Of a DNA stretch of 64,000 nucleotides, positions 35,352 to 47,460 are shown one piece after another. A program made the position numbers and the translations under genes. Below the pieces are notes generated by a model. The model did not search any database. It had not been told where the DNA came from and saw only the letters and a list, made by a program, of their open reading frames with translations. The DNA lies in contig BSBN01000860.1 of NCBI GenBank assembly GCA_027924645.1, positions 2,790,001-2,854,000 on the forward strand, given 5' to 3'. This DNA is from Cunninghamia lanceolata. Lineage: Eukaryota; Streptophyta; Pinopsida; Cupressales; Cupressaceae. Position 1 is the stretch's first letter. Every line of letters starts with the position of its first letter.

Positions 35352-35364
35352 GGCTTTGATACCA
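35352..35364 (-). other. Copia-C primer-binding site
   Basis: On the + strand GGCTTTGATACCA is the complement of the initiator-methionine tRNA primer site with one change. It lies two bases from the LTR, fixing the element's orientation as - strand. Confidence 0.8.
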
Positions 35365-35366
35365 AA

Positions 35367-36195
35367 TGAAATGAAGTAATGGTGTGAGATACACTTCCTA
35401 CACTAAAATTTGAGGAGAGGCATGTGCAAAATAGTTAATCTTACAATTATAGAAAAGAATCCAAAAGAAAAATTATACCATAACAGACATGTTTACATGG
35501 GGAAAACCTTTCAAGAGAAAATCCCATACTCTAAAGCACAAACCAATTGTATTGTTAGTAACAAAGGTTATAATACAATATCCAAGGACATGCCCTTACA
35601 GGAGTATCACCAACCTATAAAACTAGAGCAATTCTGGTAGAATAATAGTACTTGTAAATCAATCATACAACCCATGCATAGTTCCAACCTAGACACTCAA
35701 TATTTATGAGATCCAATACATGAAACTATAAGTGGTAAACCAAAAACCATGGGCCATTACCGTGACCTAAATACGACACCCAAATGTAGTGCCCAAATTC
35801 CAATACACCCTCTATGATGAGTCAACATGCTAAAACTAGTAGATGCTCTTATTTTATCATAATTCTCAATAACTCCATCATAATCCACTCACCAAATTGG
35901 GTGCTCCATTATCTCCCTCAAAAGATGCTCTATGATGTTCCATAAGATGCGTCATATAGTTGGTAAATATTCCTAGCCAACAATGTAACTCCCCTAGCTC
36001 TTACATGTCATAATATCTCTTACACCACTATCTCCATCATAGATGCTCTTACAAACCATTAGACATGTCATAATAAGGCATACACATGGCATAATATCCA
36101 AGTCATAAGAAGGATCACAAATAATAAATAAATATAATATCAATTAATTAATTTTGAACATTGAAATTAAGGTGTATGACACACCTATCCCAACA
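35367..36195 (-). repeat. Copia-C 5' LTR
   Basis: On the + strand it runs from TGAAATGAAG to CACCTATCCCAACA, giving TG...CA ends (TGTTGGGATAGGTG... when read on its own strand). It contains the ACATGGGGAAAACC...GAGAAAATCCCAT module at about 35,494-35,527. Confidence 0.72.
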
Positions 36196-36520
36196 AAATT
36201 AAACTTTTTAACTCCCAAATGATGAAATCACAATATAACTCCTTATCATATAATCCCTTCTACTTAATCCCAAGTAGCCAAGGATTCCTTATAATGTAAC
36301 CCCCTGTTTATTACCCCTTACAATATTGCTAAGTGTTTGAAAGAATATTTGACTTCACATGTGCCTCTAGCTACCACAGAGACATCTCATTTCACCCATT
36401 CTATGATATTTGAAGATGCACACATAACATAATACTTATAACATTATAGTCCTAGATATCATTTAGATTGCAACATTGTTTACAAGAACTTCCAAGTGAA
36501 TAGCACACCTAGTCCTAACA
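36196..36520 (-). repeat. Copia-B 3' LTR, partial
   Basis: It is collinear with the right end of the Copia-B 5' LTR. Shared words in order are CCCAAATGATGAA, GCCAAGGAT, CTTCACATGTGC, CATTTCACCCATTC and CACACCTASTCCTAACA. Only about 325 bases remain, because the left part is replaced by the Copia-C LTR at 36,195. The adjoining TTCTCCCAC on the right is the complement of a polypurine tract. Confidence 0.78.
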
Positions 36521-39500
36521 TTCTCCCACTTTATATTTACATTATAAGGGTATAATAGAGAAACATAAAAGAAACTAAGTGCTAGGGAGGGAAAGGACCA
36601 TAGCCTACCTACACAAAAAAAAGTTGTTCATGTTCATTTCCTTAGAAAATGAATCAAATAAATTCACTAAAGTGTCAACCTTCTCAATCTAAACCTTCTT
36701 ATCCTTTGCTATCTCCCAAACAAAATGATATTTCACATCAATAATTTTTATATTGAGTAGAGTACATATGATTCTTCATCAAATAGATAGCACTCTAGTT
36801 GTTGCAAATACTCTTCACTATTTTACTCTCAAATCCAACACTTGCACATAATCTATGTAGGAAGACTAATTTTTACAAGCGTGTTGTATCCATGTACTCT
36901 TTGTGGTGGAAAAAATAGGTATAGGTTACCTCTTACTCATCCAACTAATTCCACCTCCAAAAAAGTACACAACCACTCATAGACCTTTTACTATCCAAAT
37001 CACCAACCCAATCTATATCCATAAAGCCCTATATATCTAGAAACTTACCAATATTATTAGTCTCATGAAAATAAATGTGATAATTAGAAGTTTCACAAAA
37101 ATATATAAATAATATTTTAACATAGGTCCAATGTTTCCTCCTAAGGTTACACATAAAACTATAAGAACTCGCATTGCTTGGACAATATCTAGTATAGTAC
37201 AAACCACAACATACATTAGTTCTCCTACAACACTAGCATAAGGAACATTATAGACATCTTTAAAATCATCATTAGATTTAGGACATTGTTCGAAACATAA
37301 CTTAGTACCTATATGAAAGGGTATATTCAATAGTTTACGATCCTGCATATAAATCTTTGCCAAATAGTTTCAACATTTTTTAATCTAATTCAACCAAATC
37401 TTTCTCTTGGCCCAATGCTCGTTGATTTCCATACCCAAAATGTATTTGCATATCCTAAATATTTCATATCAAATTTACTTTAAAGTCAAGTTTTAAGTCC
37501 CATAATCATCCCCTTATTGTTATGAGTGAGCAACATATCATCAACATATAATAGAATGATTAAAATATGTCCAACAACTTGTTATTTATAATAAACACAA
37601 TGATTATCTTTACTTATAACAAACCCAAGTTATAAAACATAGGCATCAAAATTTTGATGCCACATCCTAGGTGACTACTTCAAGCAATGTAAAGATCTCT
37701 TCAACTTACAAATCAAGCTTCCCTTTCCCTTAACCAAAATTATTAGGTTGTTTCATATAAATTTCCTCTTCTAGATCTCCATGCAAAAGTAGTTTTAACA
37801 TCCATTTTCTCTACTTCTAAATCACAAGTAGCAATAGAAAGTAATAATCTAAAGGAATTCAATTTAGCAAGAGGAGAAAAAATTTCACCAAAATCTATTC
37901 CCTTGAATTGGGAACAACCTTTTTCCACCTGTCTAGCCTTGTACCTCTACAACTTACCTTCTACTTCAAATTTTGTTTTAAACACCCATTTGCAACTGAT
38001 GAGCTTCCTTCCCTTAGGTAGTTCCACCAGATCCCAAGTCTTACACTTATCCAAGGACACCATCTCCTTTTTCATGGTCTCCTTCCAAGACTTGCTCTCC
38101 TTAGAAGAGAGTCTTCCTTCATAGATCTAAGTTTATAATTAGTACAAGTTAAAGAAAATACTCAATAGAAGTCTAGTGAGATATACCTTTCAAATATCTT
38201 CCATTGTCTTATGGACCTCCTCAAAGGTGGAGTGAGATTTATGTTCTTCTTATAAAATTTCCTTCAAATCTTCTTTCTCTTCTACCTCTTGTCCAACTTG
38301 TTAATGTCTAGGTGCACCTTCTTGCTTCTCCTTTTTGATCTCAAAATGCATCTTTTCCTTTTCCCCCTCCTTTGGCTATTCTAAACTATAAAAAGATCTA
38401 AATTCCTTAAAAACCACATTCTTAGAATACATCATTTTCATCATTAGAGGATTTTAAAGTTATAAACTTTAACATTTTCACCATAACCCATGAAAATACA
38501 CTTTCATCTTTAAAATCCAACTTATATATTTTTTCTTTAGGCACATGACTATAAGTCTCATATCCAAATACTCTAAGGTGCGAATCAAATGGATATTACT
38601 TGTCCACATTCCCTATAATGTTTTATCAACCAGAGAAAAAGTAGGATACTTGTTTGTCAAATAACAAGTAATACTAATAGATTTAACATGACGTTTTGTT
38701 CTATCTTAGTACTACTTAACATACTTAGATATCTAGATATCCATTAAAATTATATTCATCCTTTGAGCTACCTCATTTTACTATGGCATATAAGGAGTAG
38801 TTTTATGCTTAACAATACTAGTTTGTCGACAAAAATCTTCAAATTTCCTAGAGCAATATTCCCCCAAAAATCTGACCTCAAAAATGTTGTCTTCTTACCC
38901 ATCTAATTTTCTACAGGTATCCTAAATTACTTAAACTTGTAGAAAAATTCACATCTATGTTTAAAAAATAAAGCCAAGTTTGTGATTATTCATCAATGAA
39001 GGAAATGGAATATTGATATTTAGTAAGAGAAGGACATCTACATTACCAATCATATTGAACTATAAATTAAGTCTAAAATCTCTTTGCTCTAGTATTTCCA
39101 AAAGATAACTTTATTTTATTTTCCAAACACATAATTCTCACACAAATCAAAGTTTATAGAATAATCTAAAAAATGACCATAGCTTTATTTACCAAGGTTT
39201 TTAAACCTTTTTCATCAATGTGGCCCAATCTCTAGTGCTACATACATGAATCATATGGTTTAATTACATTAGTAGAGTTACAAAAAGTAGAAACTTCTAG
39301 CTTAAACAAGGTTCCAAAATAAGTCCCCTTAGTCAACACCAAGTCCCTCTAGGTAACTTGCAATTGCTATTATTAAGAGTGACATGGACACCATCACTTA
39401 TCTTTGAAACATACACCAAATTTTTGGAAAGAACTAGAATATGCAAAGCATTAGTCAAAATTTTCACTCTACCATCAATAAAAATAATTTATCTTTCCTC

Positions 39501-39880
39501 GACCAACAATCTTGTGAGAACTATTGTCACCAAGAAACATCCAATATCCTTCATATTTATTATACTGTGAGTACTTCTCTTTATGAAGATTCATGTGAAA
39601 TAAGGCACCTATATCAATTAGTCACGAGTAATCTCTAGTAATGCTAGCAAAAGTAAGAAATTCATCACCACTAACATATCATTTGAGAATTTGTCTACAT
39701 AGGAATCATAATCCTTATTCTTTTTCTTAAGTGTACACTCATTTTAATGTTGCTCTTTTTTACCACAATTCCAACATTTCAATTTACTCTTATTGGGATA
39801 TTTTGATCTAGTCTTAGATTTAGAGTTCTTCATATCCCCCTTATTCTAACCTCATTTCCTTAGATCTACCCCTAACAAAC
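36521..39880 (-). pseudogene. Copia-B pol remnant: zinc knuckle, protease, integrase, RT, RNase H
   Basis: From right to left, the Gag zinc knuckle (C-WN-C-GKKE-H..-C) lies at about 39,780-39,738. The protease block IGALFHMNLHKEKYSQY with KIVGRGKI follows (about 39,620-39,500). A pre-integrase piece EKGLKTLVNKAMV lies near 39,200. RT begins with FKGIDFGEIFSPLAKLNSFR and MDVKTTFAW (37,928-37,743). The RT/RNase H junction reads NVPYASVVGELMYVV (37,363-37,037), and the terminal RNase H piece KYHFVWEIAKDKK lies at about 36,740. Many stops are present. The domain order is that of Ty1/Copia. Confidence 0.8.
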
Positions 39881-41221
39881 TGTTGGAAATAGTCCAAACA
39901 ACTGAGAGGGGGCAGGTGAATCAGTTGTCCCTAAACTTTAACTTTTTTTGAACCTTTTAAATATTCTTTATAATCAGATTAATGATGAAAACATTTAAGC
40001 ATAAATCAACATATGAGCAGAAACAACATGAACACACAACACCAAAATTTTGATGTGGAAAACCCAGTTAAGGGAAAAACCACAGTGAGAGTTAACCCAC
40101 AAAAATGCATACTCTGTTAAAAGTACTTAAGAAAATGGAAGGCACATGCTTTCAGGTGCACTGCCCAGAGCTCACTACTCAAGAAGAGGCTCACTACCTA
40201 TAAGAAATTATTATTTATACAAAGATAATGAACTGAGAAATAGCATCTACATTCATGCCTGAATCAGTCCCTTTGAAGGCTTAGAACTTCTTCTCTTATC
40301 TTCAGATTCTTCTCCACTGACTCTTCACTCTATACTCCCTTCATTCCTCTTCTTCTGTGCTCTGCTTTTGATCCCTTCTTTAGATTTAATTCGTTGTGTA
40401 CAAGGATGCTTTTCAACAACTCTTCAGTAAGTATTTATATGCTTCATCAACCTTGGAATGATCAACAAGGTTGGCTAAACTTGATGTGGATCATCACACT
40501 ATCGGCCAAACACAATTGAGACTTGAATCTTCTTCTACAACCATGCCACACTTCATGAAAATGCTCTTAGATCATTTGCAACATGCTAGGAACATCCGGT
40601 TGGCCAAAACTAGGAAGAACATCAACCTCAAAGAAGAAATCTTCAATCAACAAGCTCAAACTTCAGTGCAAACCTCCAACATAGTAGCCACATGATCCAG
40701 AGACCTCCACAAATGCATTGACATTACCAATAACATTCACTTTAAACCAAATTACCAGAATCATTTGTATCTTCCTCCGGAACCTCAAGAACACTATCTG
40801 CCATGACTGTCAAACTAGAAAGATAGCTTGCAGACCTCCAAACCACTAACCACTAGAGTTGATGATACATACTAATTTCCCAGACATGCCTCTAGATCCG
40901 CAGATCATCATTTTACATTACCGGAGCAATCCAGACCTCTTTCCTGTCACTCTGTCTGTCCAGAATAATGCAGGAACTAATTTTAGTCAGATGGCTATAA
41001 CTTCTTCAGATCTTAATGCGAACCTCTCAAATCTTAACTGAAGCTTCTTCAGACAAACCTCTGCATAGCCATATGGTTTGCATATATTGATCTCCATTAA
41101 TTTAATATCCTCAACAATCCATTCTTCTATACAGACATCAAAATAGGATATAGTTGACACCAATGGCAACAAGGATATGTTGACATCAATGACAAAACCA
41201 CTTAGGCACATATTTGCAACA
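39881..41221 (-). repeat. Copia-A 3' LTR
   Basis: TGTTG...CAACA ends. It contains the GATGTGGAAAACCCAGTTAA..GGGAAAAACCACAG module at about 40,052-40,085. It is followed on the right by ATCTCCCCTTTTTT, the complement of a polypurine tract. Confidence 0.93.
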
Positions 41222-41555
41222 ATCTCCCCTTTTTTCCTTGATGACAACATATGATGTGAAAAATTAAATTTAATCATCAAGACAATAACTTCTCCCCCTT
41301 TCTCTTCTCACTTCTATAACAACTTTCTTTACTGCTCCCCCTTACATCAGCAACTAGTTTTTCATATGACTTCTCTCCCCCTTTGACATCAATGGAAAAG
41401 GGCACATATTTTCTATCTTTTCTCCCTTTTTGCTTCAAACTGATCCCAAAATTTGCATACTGACTACTCCCCCTTTGAGTAGTACCTCCTTAACATCAAT
41501 CTGGATCACAAGATATGAATGTGAATTCCACCGGACTGATGCACCTTAGTGCATC
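41222..41555 (-). promoter_or_regulatory. Copia-A 3' untranslated region with repeated polypurine tracts
   Basis: On the - strand at least five purine runs of the AAAGGGGGAG type occur, at about 41,223-41,234, 41,290-41,301, 41,334-41,343, 41,372-41,383 and 41,467-41,475. The one next to the LTR is expected to prime plus-strand DNA synthesis. The others may be extra primers. The tract at 41,374-41,402 with its flank GACATCAATGGAAAAGG recurs in Copia-E. Confidence 0.65.
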
Positions 41556-44500
41556 TTAGTTTTGATTAGGAGGGGTGATAACCCCTAACTTTTCTCTGCG
41601 ATACTCAAAAGTATCTTTGGGAAGAGGCTTAGTGAAGATATCTACAATCTGATCTTTGGAAGACACAAACTCCAACTTGAATTCATTCTCATTAACTTTC
41701 TCTCTCAAGAAGTGAAACTTGATAGATATATGCTTTGTCTTTGAGTGCAATACCAAATTCTTGGAAATGCTTATAGCACTTGAATTATCACAAAAAATTG
41801 TGACTGGCTCTTCAAACGCAATTCTGATGTCCTTCAGCATTTTTTTCATCCACAGAACTTAAGAACAATTATTTGCTGCTACTATATACTCTACCTCTGC
41901 AGTAGACAGAGAAATTGCTTCTTGCTTTTTGCTCATCGAAGAGACCAATCTTCTTCCCAAGAAGAATGCACCACCACTAGTACTTTTTCTATCATCCACA
42001 TCTCTTGCCCAATCAACATCTGTATATGCATGAAGAGTGAAATCATTGTCCTTTGGATACCACAGTCCATAATCAATTATCCCCTTGAGATATTTGAAGA
42101 TTCTTTTGACTGCCACAACATGGGATTCTTTTGGATCAACTTGAAATCTGGCAACAAGTCCAACTGCATTCATGATGTCAGCTCTAGTTTGAGTCAAATA
42201 GAGCAATCCTCCAATCATTGATCTATACCTTTTTTGATTTGCCTTTGGGGAGTCATCATCTTTGCTTAGCTTGCATTCGGTTACCATAGGAGTACCTACT
42301 GGCTTTGAATCTTCCATTCCAAACTTCTTCAACAATTATTTCACATACTTGGATTGAGATATGAAGATACCTTTATCTAATTGAACAATTTGCAGACCTA
42401 GGAAGAAGTTCATCTCACCAAACATTGACATCTCAAACTCACTTTTCATCTGATCAGAAAATGCTTTGCACATACATTCATTTCCACCAAAAATGATATC
42501 ATCAACAAAGACCTTAACAATTAGAATGTCCTCATGATTTATCTTGAAGTACAGATTACTATCAGTAGTACCTTTGCTAAATCCTAGCTTAAGCAAATGC
42601 TTATCCAATCTAGCATACCAGGCTCTTGGATCTTGCTTGAGTCCATACAAGGCTTTTCTTAGTCTACAAACCATATCTCCCTGATTAGACAAATGGAATC
42701 CTTCCGGTTGTTCAATGTAGACTTCTTCCTCCAAATCTCCATCTAGAAATGCTGATTTGACATCCATCTGATAAACTTTAAAATCTTTGAAAGTAACAAA
42801 AGCAAGAAATAATCTGACTGCCTCTATCCTAGCCATCGGAGCAAAAGTTTCTTCAAAATCAATTCCTTCCACTTGAGAATAACCTTTACATACCAACCTT
42901 GCCTTGTTTCTTACAACCTCACCATCTTCATTCAGTTTATTCTGTAAGACCCATTTGGTTCAAATCACATTTTTGTCCTAAGGTCTGGGAACAAGATCCC
43001 AAGTGTGATTCTTTTCAATTTGCACCAATTCTTCCTCCATTGCCTTAACCCATTTTTCATCATTGCAAGCTTCACTTACTGATTTAGGTTCAATATTTGA
43101 AATCAAACAAATTTCTTCTTGATCTTTAGTAACTCTTCTCCTAGTTTGAACACCTCTATTTTTATCTCCTATGATTTGATCTTCAAGATGATTCATTCTT
43201 ACATACCTGGGGGTTTTGGGAATTATTTGAACTTCTATTTCTTGAACTGGTTCCTCATCATCTGCACTAATCTTTTGAGTTACTAGACTTACTAGATCAA
43301 TCTAGATCTGAGTCTGAATTTGATCTTGCCTTCCTTGACCTTGACTTTCATCTTGATCATCTAAATCATATCCGCAATATTTGGAATGACCTTTGCTTTC
43401 ATCAACTTTAACATTAGCACTTTCAACAATCTTTTGCAACCTCTTGTTGAAGCACCGGTAAGCCTTACTTTGAGTAGAGTATCCCAAGAATATTCCTTCA
43501 TCACTTCTTGCATCAAACTTGCCTAAATCCTTATCTCTTTTGATATAGCACTTACTACCAAAGACTCTGAAATATCTTATTGTAGGAGGATGACCAAACC
43601 ATAGTTCATAAGGAGTATTACCAGAATTTCCTTTGATCTGCTCCCGGTTAAGAGTGTAGACATCAGTACTCACAGCTTCCCTCCAATAAACTTGAGGAAC
43701 ATTTGTTTCCATCATCATGGTCCTGGCAGCTGCTTGAATGGTTTGGTTCTTCCTTTCCACAACTCCATTTTGTTGAGGAGTCCTAGAAGCAGATAATTGT
43801 CTTTTTATCCCATGCTTTTCACAAAAAGCATCAAAATCACCGGAAGTGAATTCTTCACCCCTATAAGATCTTAGACATTTCAATTTCCCACCAATCTCAT
43901 TTTCAACCATCATCTTGAACACCTTAAACTTATCAAGAGCTTCTAATTTTTCTTTTAGGAAGGTTACCCACATCATCCGGGAGTAGTCATCAATCAGCAA
44001 CATGAAATATCTGTCTCCTTGCACACTCCTAATTCTAGCAGGACCATAGAGATCAGTATGCACCAGTTCCAATCTCCCACTTGAACCTTGTTCCTTACTT
44101 TTGAATGAAATTTTGTTCTGTTTACCCAATTGACATTCTCTACATATACTATCAGGTTTCACAAGTCTTAGAAGATCTCTTACAACTTGAGTGGAACTTA
44201 TTTTGACAATGTTATCAAAATTTACATGACACATCATCCTATGCCATAACCAACTTTGATTTGTTTAAGAAATCAAACAACTTTTTCCTGAACTACTTAA
44301 GTGAAAGATGTTACCAGATGCAATTTTAGTTCCGGAGCTTTCCAAGATTCTGCAATTTCCATCCTTGAAATGAAGATCATAACCCTTGTCAACCAACTGT
44401 CCAACACTGAGAAGATTATGCTTTAGTCCTTCCACATACAAGACATTATTGGTCCTATTCTTACCATCAAAAGAGATGGATCCTTTGCCATGGATTCTAC

Positions 44501-44600
44501 CAGCTGAGTTGTCTCCAAATTTCACAAGTCCATTATTTTCAAAACTCAAAAACTTACTCTTGTCTCCAGTCATATGATTAGAACATCCACTATCAATCAC
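41556..44600 (-). pseudogene. Copia-A pol: protease, integrase, RT, RNase H
   Basis: The protease starts IDSGCSNHMTGDKSKF (about 44,600-44,550). Integrase is at 44,237-43,302, with HVNFDNIV.., C-x2-C, LVHTDLYGPA and DDYSRMMWV. The second catalytic Asp position reads Tyr (CLRSYRGEEF), and PQQNGVVERKNQTIQ holds the Glu. RT follows at 42,896-42,336 with [18 protein letters not shown], and FVDDIIF is the catalytic box. RNase H spans 42,335-41,556, with YTDVDWARDVDDRKSTSG, LSTAEVEYIVAAN and FTKPLPKD. Single stops separate these pieces, and one stop falls between NCS and VLW near 41,857. The element is close to intact by eye but its integrase Asp is lost. Confidence 0.9.
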
Positions 44601-44971
44601 CTATTCATCCTTTTCAACAACCTGAGCAGCCAAGGCACTTTCTATATTTACACAGCTAGCAGATTCGATAGACATTGGATCTTCTTCTTTAATAGCAATG
44701 AATACCCAATCACCTTCTCCATGATTAGATTAATCATCTGTGACTCCTTCTTCTCCAGCTTCTTGGACATAGTAACAATTCTTCTGACGCTTGTACCTAT
44801 TAGGGTTTGGTTTTGAAAACCTCTCCAGACACCTTGAGGCAAAATGACCAATCTTATTACAAGCAAAACATTTGAGTGGCAACTTTCCTTCATACTTACC
44901 AGATCCTCTTGGCATCCGTTTGGCAATGAGAGCTTCAAGATCTGTAGTTTCTATTTCAATATCTTCAAGAT
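44601..44971 (-). pseudogene. Copia-A gag, C-terminal part with zinc knuckle
   Basis: Reading left from the Gypsy-2 junction, the frame gives EDIEIETTDLEALIAKRMP and then the CCHC knuckle C-FA-C-NKIG-H-FASR-C (about 44,870-44,830). The Met that seems to start this frame at 44,999 lies in Gypsy-2 LTR sequence and is an artefact of the insertion. The other half of gag is at 53,114-53,829. Confidence 0.86.
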
Positions 44972-47407
44972 TAGTGTAGGGGCACCTAACACAAGTCATT
45001 TAAGTTCATGTTTTGTTTTAAATCATGTTGTAATAAGGTCTATTTGACCAATGCATGTAATTTCAATTTGTAGGCCCCAAGTACTTAGGTTGTAATTGTA
45101 AAATTAAAATAAGACGGTGGGTTTTCTCCCAGCCACTTGGAGATAATTAGTTTTGCTCCCATCCACTTGGAATCATTCTCCCAGCTGCTGGGAATAGGGT
45201 TGTAGTTCTTCTGGGCAAATCTATAAAACCTAGAGACAGGAACAGGATCATGCATGATGATTAGTATTGTAGTAAGATCAATTGAATGTAATTATTGTCT
45301 CTTAGATTTGCACCCTTGCTACAGTTGTGAAACCTCAGCAATTTGGAGTAACATGGGAATGATCTCTAAGTGTGGGACTTTGCTAAATGAGATCAGACCT
45401 CCGAAGAAGGCCGGATTCCTTAACTGATTATCACCTAAAACTACTAAATCTTAAGAGGAAAAAGGAGAAGGAATGCTTTTGAATCAAAGATGAAATGAGC
45501 AACTTGAAAGTAAAGGGTGATTCACCAAGTTTAATAAAAAGAACCCTCATAGTACTGAGAAAATGCACAACATAACCAAATATAGCAAGCAAACATACAT
45601 AGATTCAACTGATCCTAAAAGGTGAGAAACAAGATGATTGAAAGGAACCATACGTTCATAGGCAAACATATGCAGATTCACACTAAACTAAAACTTAGTC
45701 CAAAGAGGCAAAATAACTTGCATATATTTAATGGGAAGGCAAAGTTACAGTAGTATAAAGCTCTGTTTGGAAACAGAAAAGCCTTAGTGCTAAAAAAATT
45801 TCCAACCTTATTTACATCTCTTAAATGCCTATATATAGCATTACAAACTAACCTAGGTCAGTAACAAAACTCGTTCAATGAGTTGCAATAGAAATATCTC
45901 CTGAATGGACGTCCAACTGCAAGGAGTTATGGTGTCAAAAATCTGGAACTAGGCAGATAAAAGATATTTTTGTTTCTTTAATGTAGCTATTGTCTCATCG
46001 ATCTGAAATAAGGCGGTGGATATTTATCTTTTATCATCAATGCAAGCAGCTTCATCTTTGTGTAGCAATGAATGCAAGAAATATATGCATCTACTCAAAA
46101 TGGTTGCTAAGACGTCCATTCGCCCAAAGCATGCAAATCCAAGTCTGAAAATGAAAAGTGACCAAAACCCCTGAAAACCCTGCCAAATGAAAGAGGGGAC
46201 AAAAACATGCATCTTTACCTCTTGCAGCATGTCAAAATTTGCTAAAATGGAGGAGATACAGGCAGTCAAAGTTTCGGTCAACTTCCTATATATATCACTT
46301 TGCACCTGTGTATATATTGCTTGAATTTGCCGCTTGAATCGCCATTTAAAACCTTCTCTGCAACTCCTTTTGCATATTGCGAATGTATGTTCCAAACATA
46401 CATTGGCGAATGTATATTGCGAATATACATTCAAAAATGCATATTGAAATACAAGCATGAAACTAAGAAATCCCAGCGATAGAAAACACTTGAAGTTAAA
46501 AGATTTCTAGTTTTTTTTGGGTTTCTTGCAAAGATTCTCAAAGTGAGACTTTTGGGAAATTTTGTCAAGGCATAACATAAATATTTGAAGGATTTAAGCC
46601 TTGTATGGGCATTTTTTAAAGATTTTCAAGGAAAATACAAGATGAATTGTTTAACTCTGGGCAGAGGAAAATAGGCCAATAGTAATCAAGCATTGTTAAG
46701 GAGAATCAAACTATTTCTGTGTTGTTAATTTTGTTTCCCATCCTCTGTAAATATGAAATTGCATAGTGCAGTTTTCTTTCCCTTCTGTTTTTCCATTGCT
46801 GTAGTATGTCGATTTGAAGCATTCCACTGATAAGATTTCTATCAAAATTAGTGGAATGGCTTCATTGTATATATATTTGTTTTTGTTTCCTATTTGTTTC
46901 ATTGTTTCGACGATGCAGATGTTCCAGTTCATGGGTCACGCACAGTAGTTCGCCTAGCATTTTGTATGTGCTAGGGTTTGAAGAAGGTAGATTGTGCATT
47001 GGAGAGTCAGCGTAGAAAACCCTAGGCGGCTGATGGTAAATGCCTCATCAGTGAACGAAGAAAAGTAGAGGTTCATTGGAAGGGATCTGTGAGTCGACGA
47101 CTGTGGAGTAAGTCTTGCCGAAGGAGCTGGGACTATCGACGCATTGGCCAAGGAATGCAAGTTCGCCGAAAGGTGGAAGTCAAGACTGGTGGTGAGAGGT
47201 CGCAGGAGTCTGCCAAAAGTTGAAGTCACAACGGGGTCAATGTATATTGGCATATTAGAAGGATGAACAAAGAGTTCATCGTTGATACAAGTAGTGACTG
47301 AGTGTAATGGTGAATCGGTGCATGTAAACTGATGATAACAAGTCAAGCAATGTGCATGAGTTGATCTATTGATCTGTTTATCTGCCTCTGTTGTGCGCTC
47401 TGCATCA
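44972..47407 (+). repeat. Gypsy-2 5' LTR, with nested insertion
   Basis: The LTR proper is about 1,042 bp, in two pieces (44,972-45,292 and 46,687-47,407, plus the duplicated GTAAT), against 1,035 bp for the 3' copy. CTCCCAGCYRCTTGGA-type words occur three times at about 45,126-45,195, the last as the palindrome CCCAGCTGCTGGG. Confidence 0.9.
45293..46681. mobile_element. Unclassified 1,389-bp insertion in the Gypsy-2 5' LTR
   Basis: Comparison with the 3' LTR shows that GTAAT (45,288-45,292) is repeated at 46,682-46,686 around a segment absent from the other LTR. The segment starts TATTGTCTC and ends GGCCAATA, giving 5-bp inverted ends TATTG/CAATA. It has no long ORF of recognisable type. 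A cluster of GAATGTATRTT / ATACATTC words lies at about 46,380-46,440. The 5-bp duplication fits a solo LTR, but the ends are not TG...CA. A non-autonomous DNA element is the alternative. Confidence 0.8.
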
Positions 47408-47410
47408 TTT

Positions 47411-47423
47411 TGGTATTAAAGCT
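47411..47423 (+). other. Gypsy-2 primer-binding site, decayed
   Basis: TGGTATTAAAGCT starts three bases after the LTR and matches the initiator-methionine primer site TGGTATCAGAGCC with three differences, all transitions. Confidence 0.8.
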
Positions 47424-47460
47424 AGTGAAGGGTCTACAAAAGTGTTGGCATTATCTGTGA

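Larger units (their letters stand above)
34935..36195 (-). mobile_element. Copia-C: 5' fragment (LTR, PBS, gag start) of a Ty1/Copia element
   Basis: On the - strand the order is LTR (36,195-35,367), PBS (35,364-35,352), and gag from an ATG at 35,255 down to about 34,935. There the similarity to gag stops abruptly. No 3' part or second LTR is seen to the left, so the element was truncated by deletion. Its LTR ends exactly where the remnant Copia-B LTR begins, which suggests it was inserted in or deleted up to that LTR. Confidence 0.72.

Noticed and set aside
44730..44999. ORF starting at 44,999 on the - strand as a new small zinc-knuckle gene
   Set aside because: Its first residues come from the Gypsy-2 LTR. 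The rest is Copia-A gag cut by the insertion.
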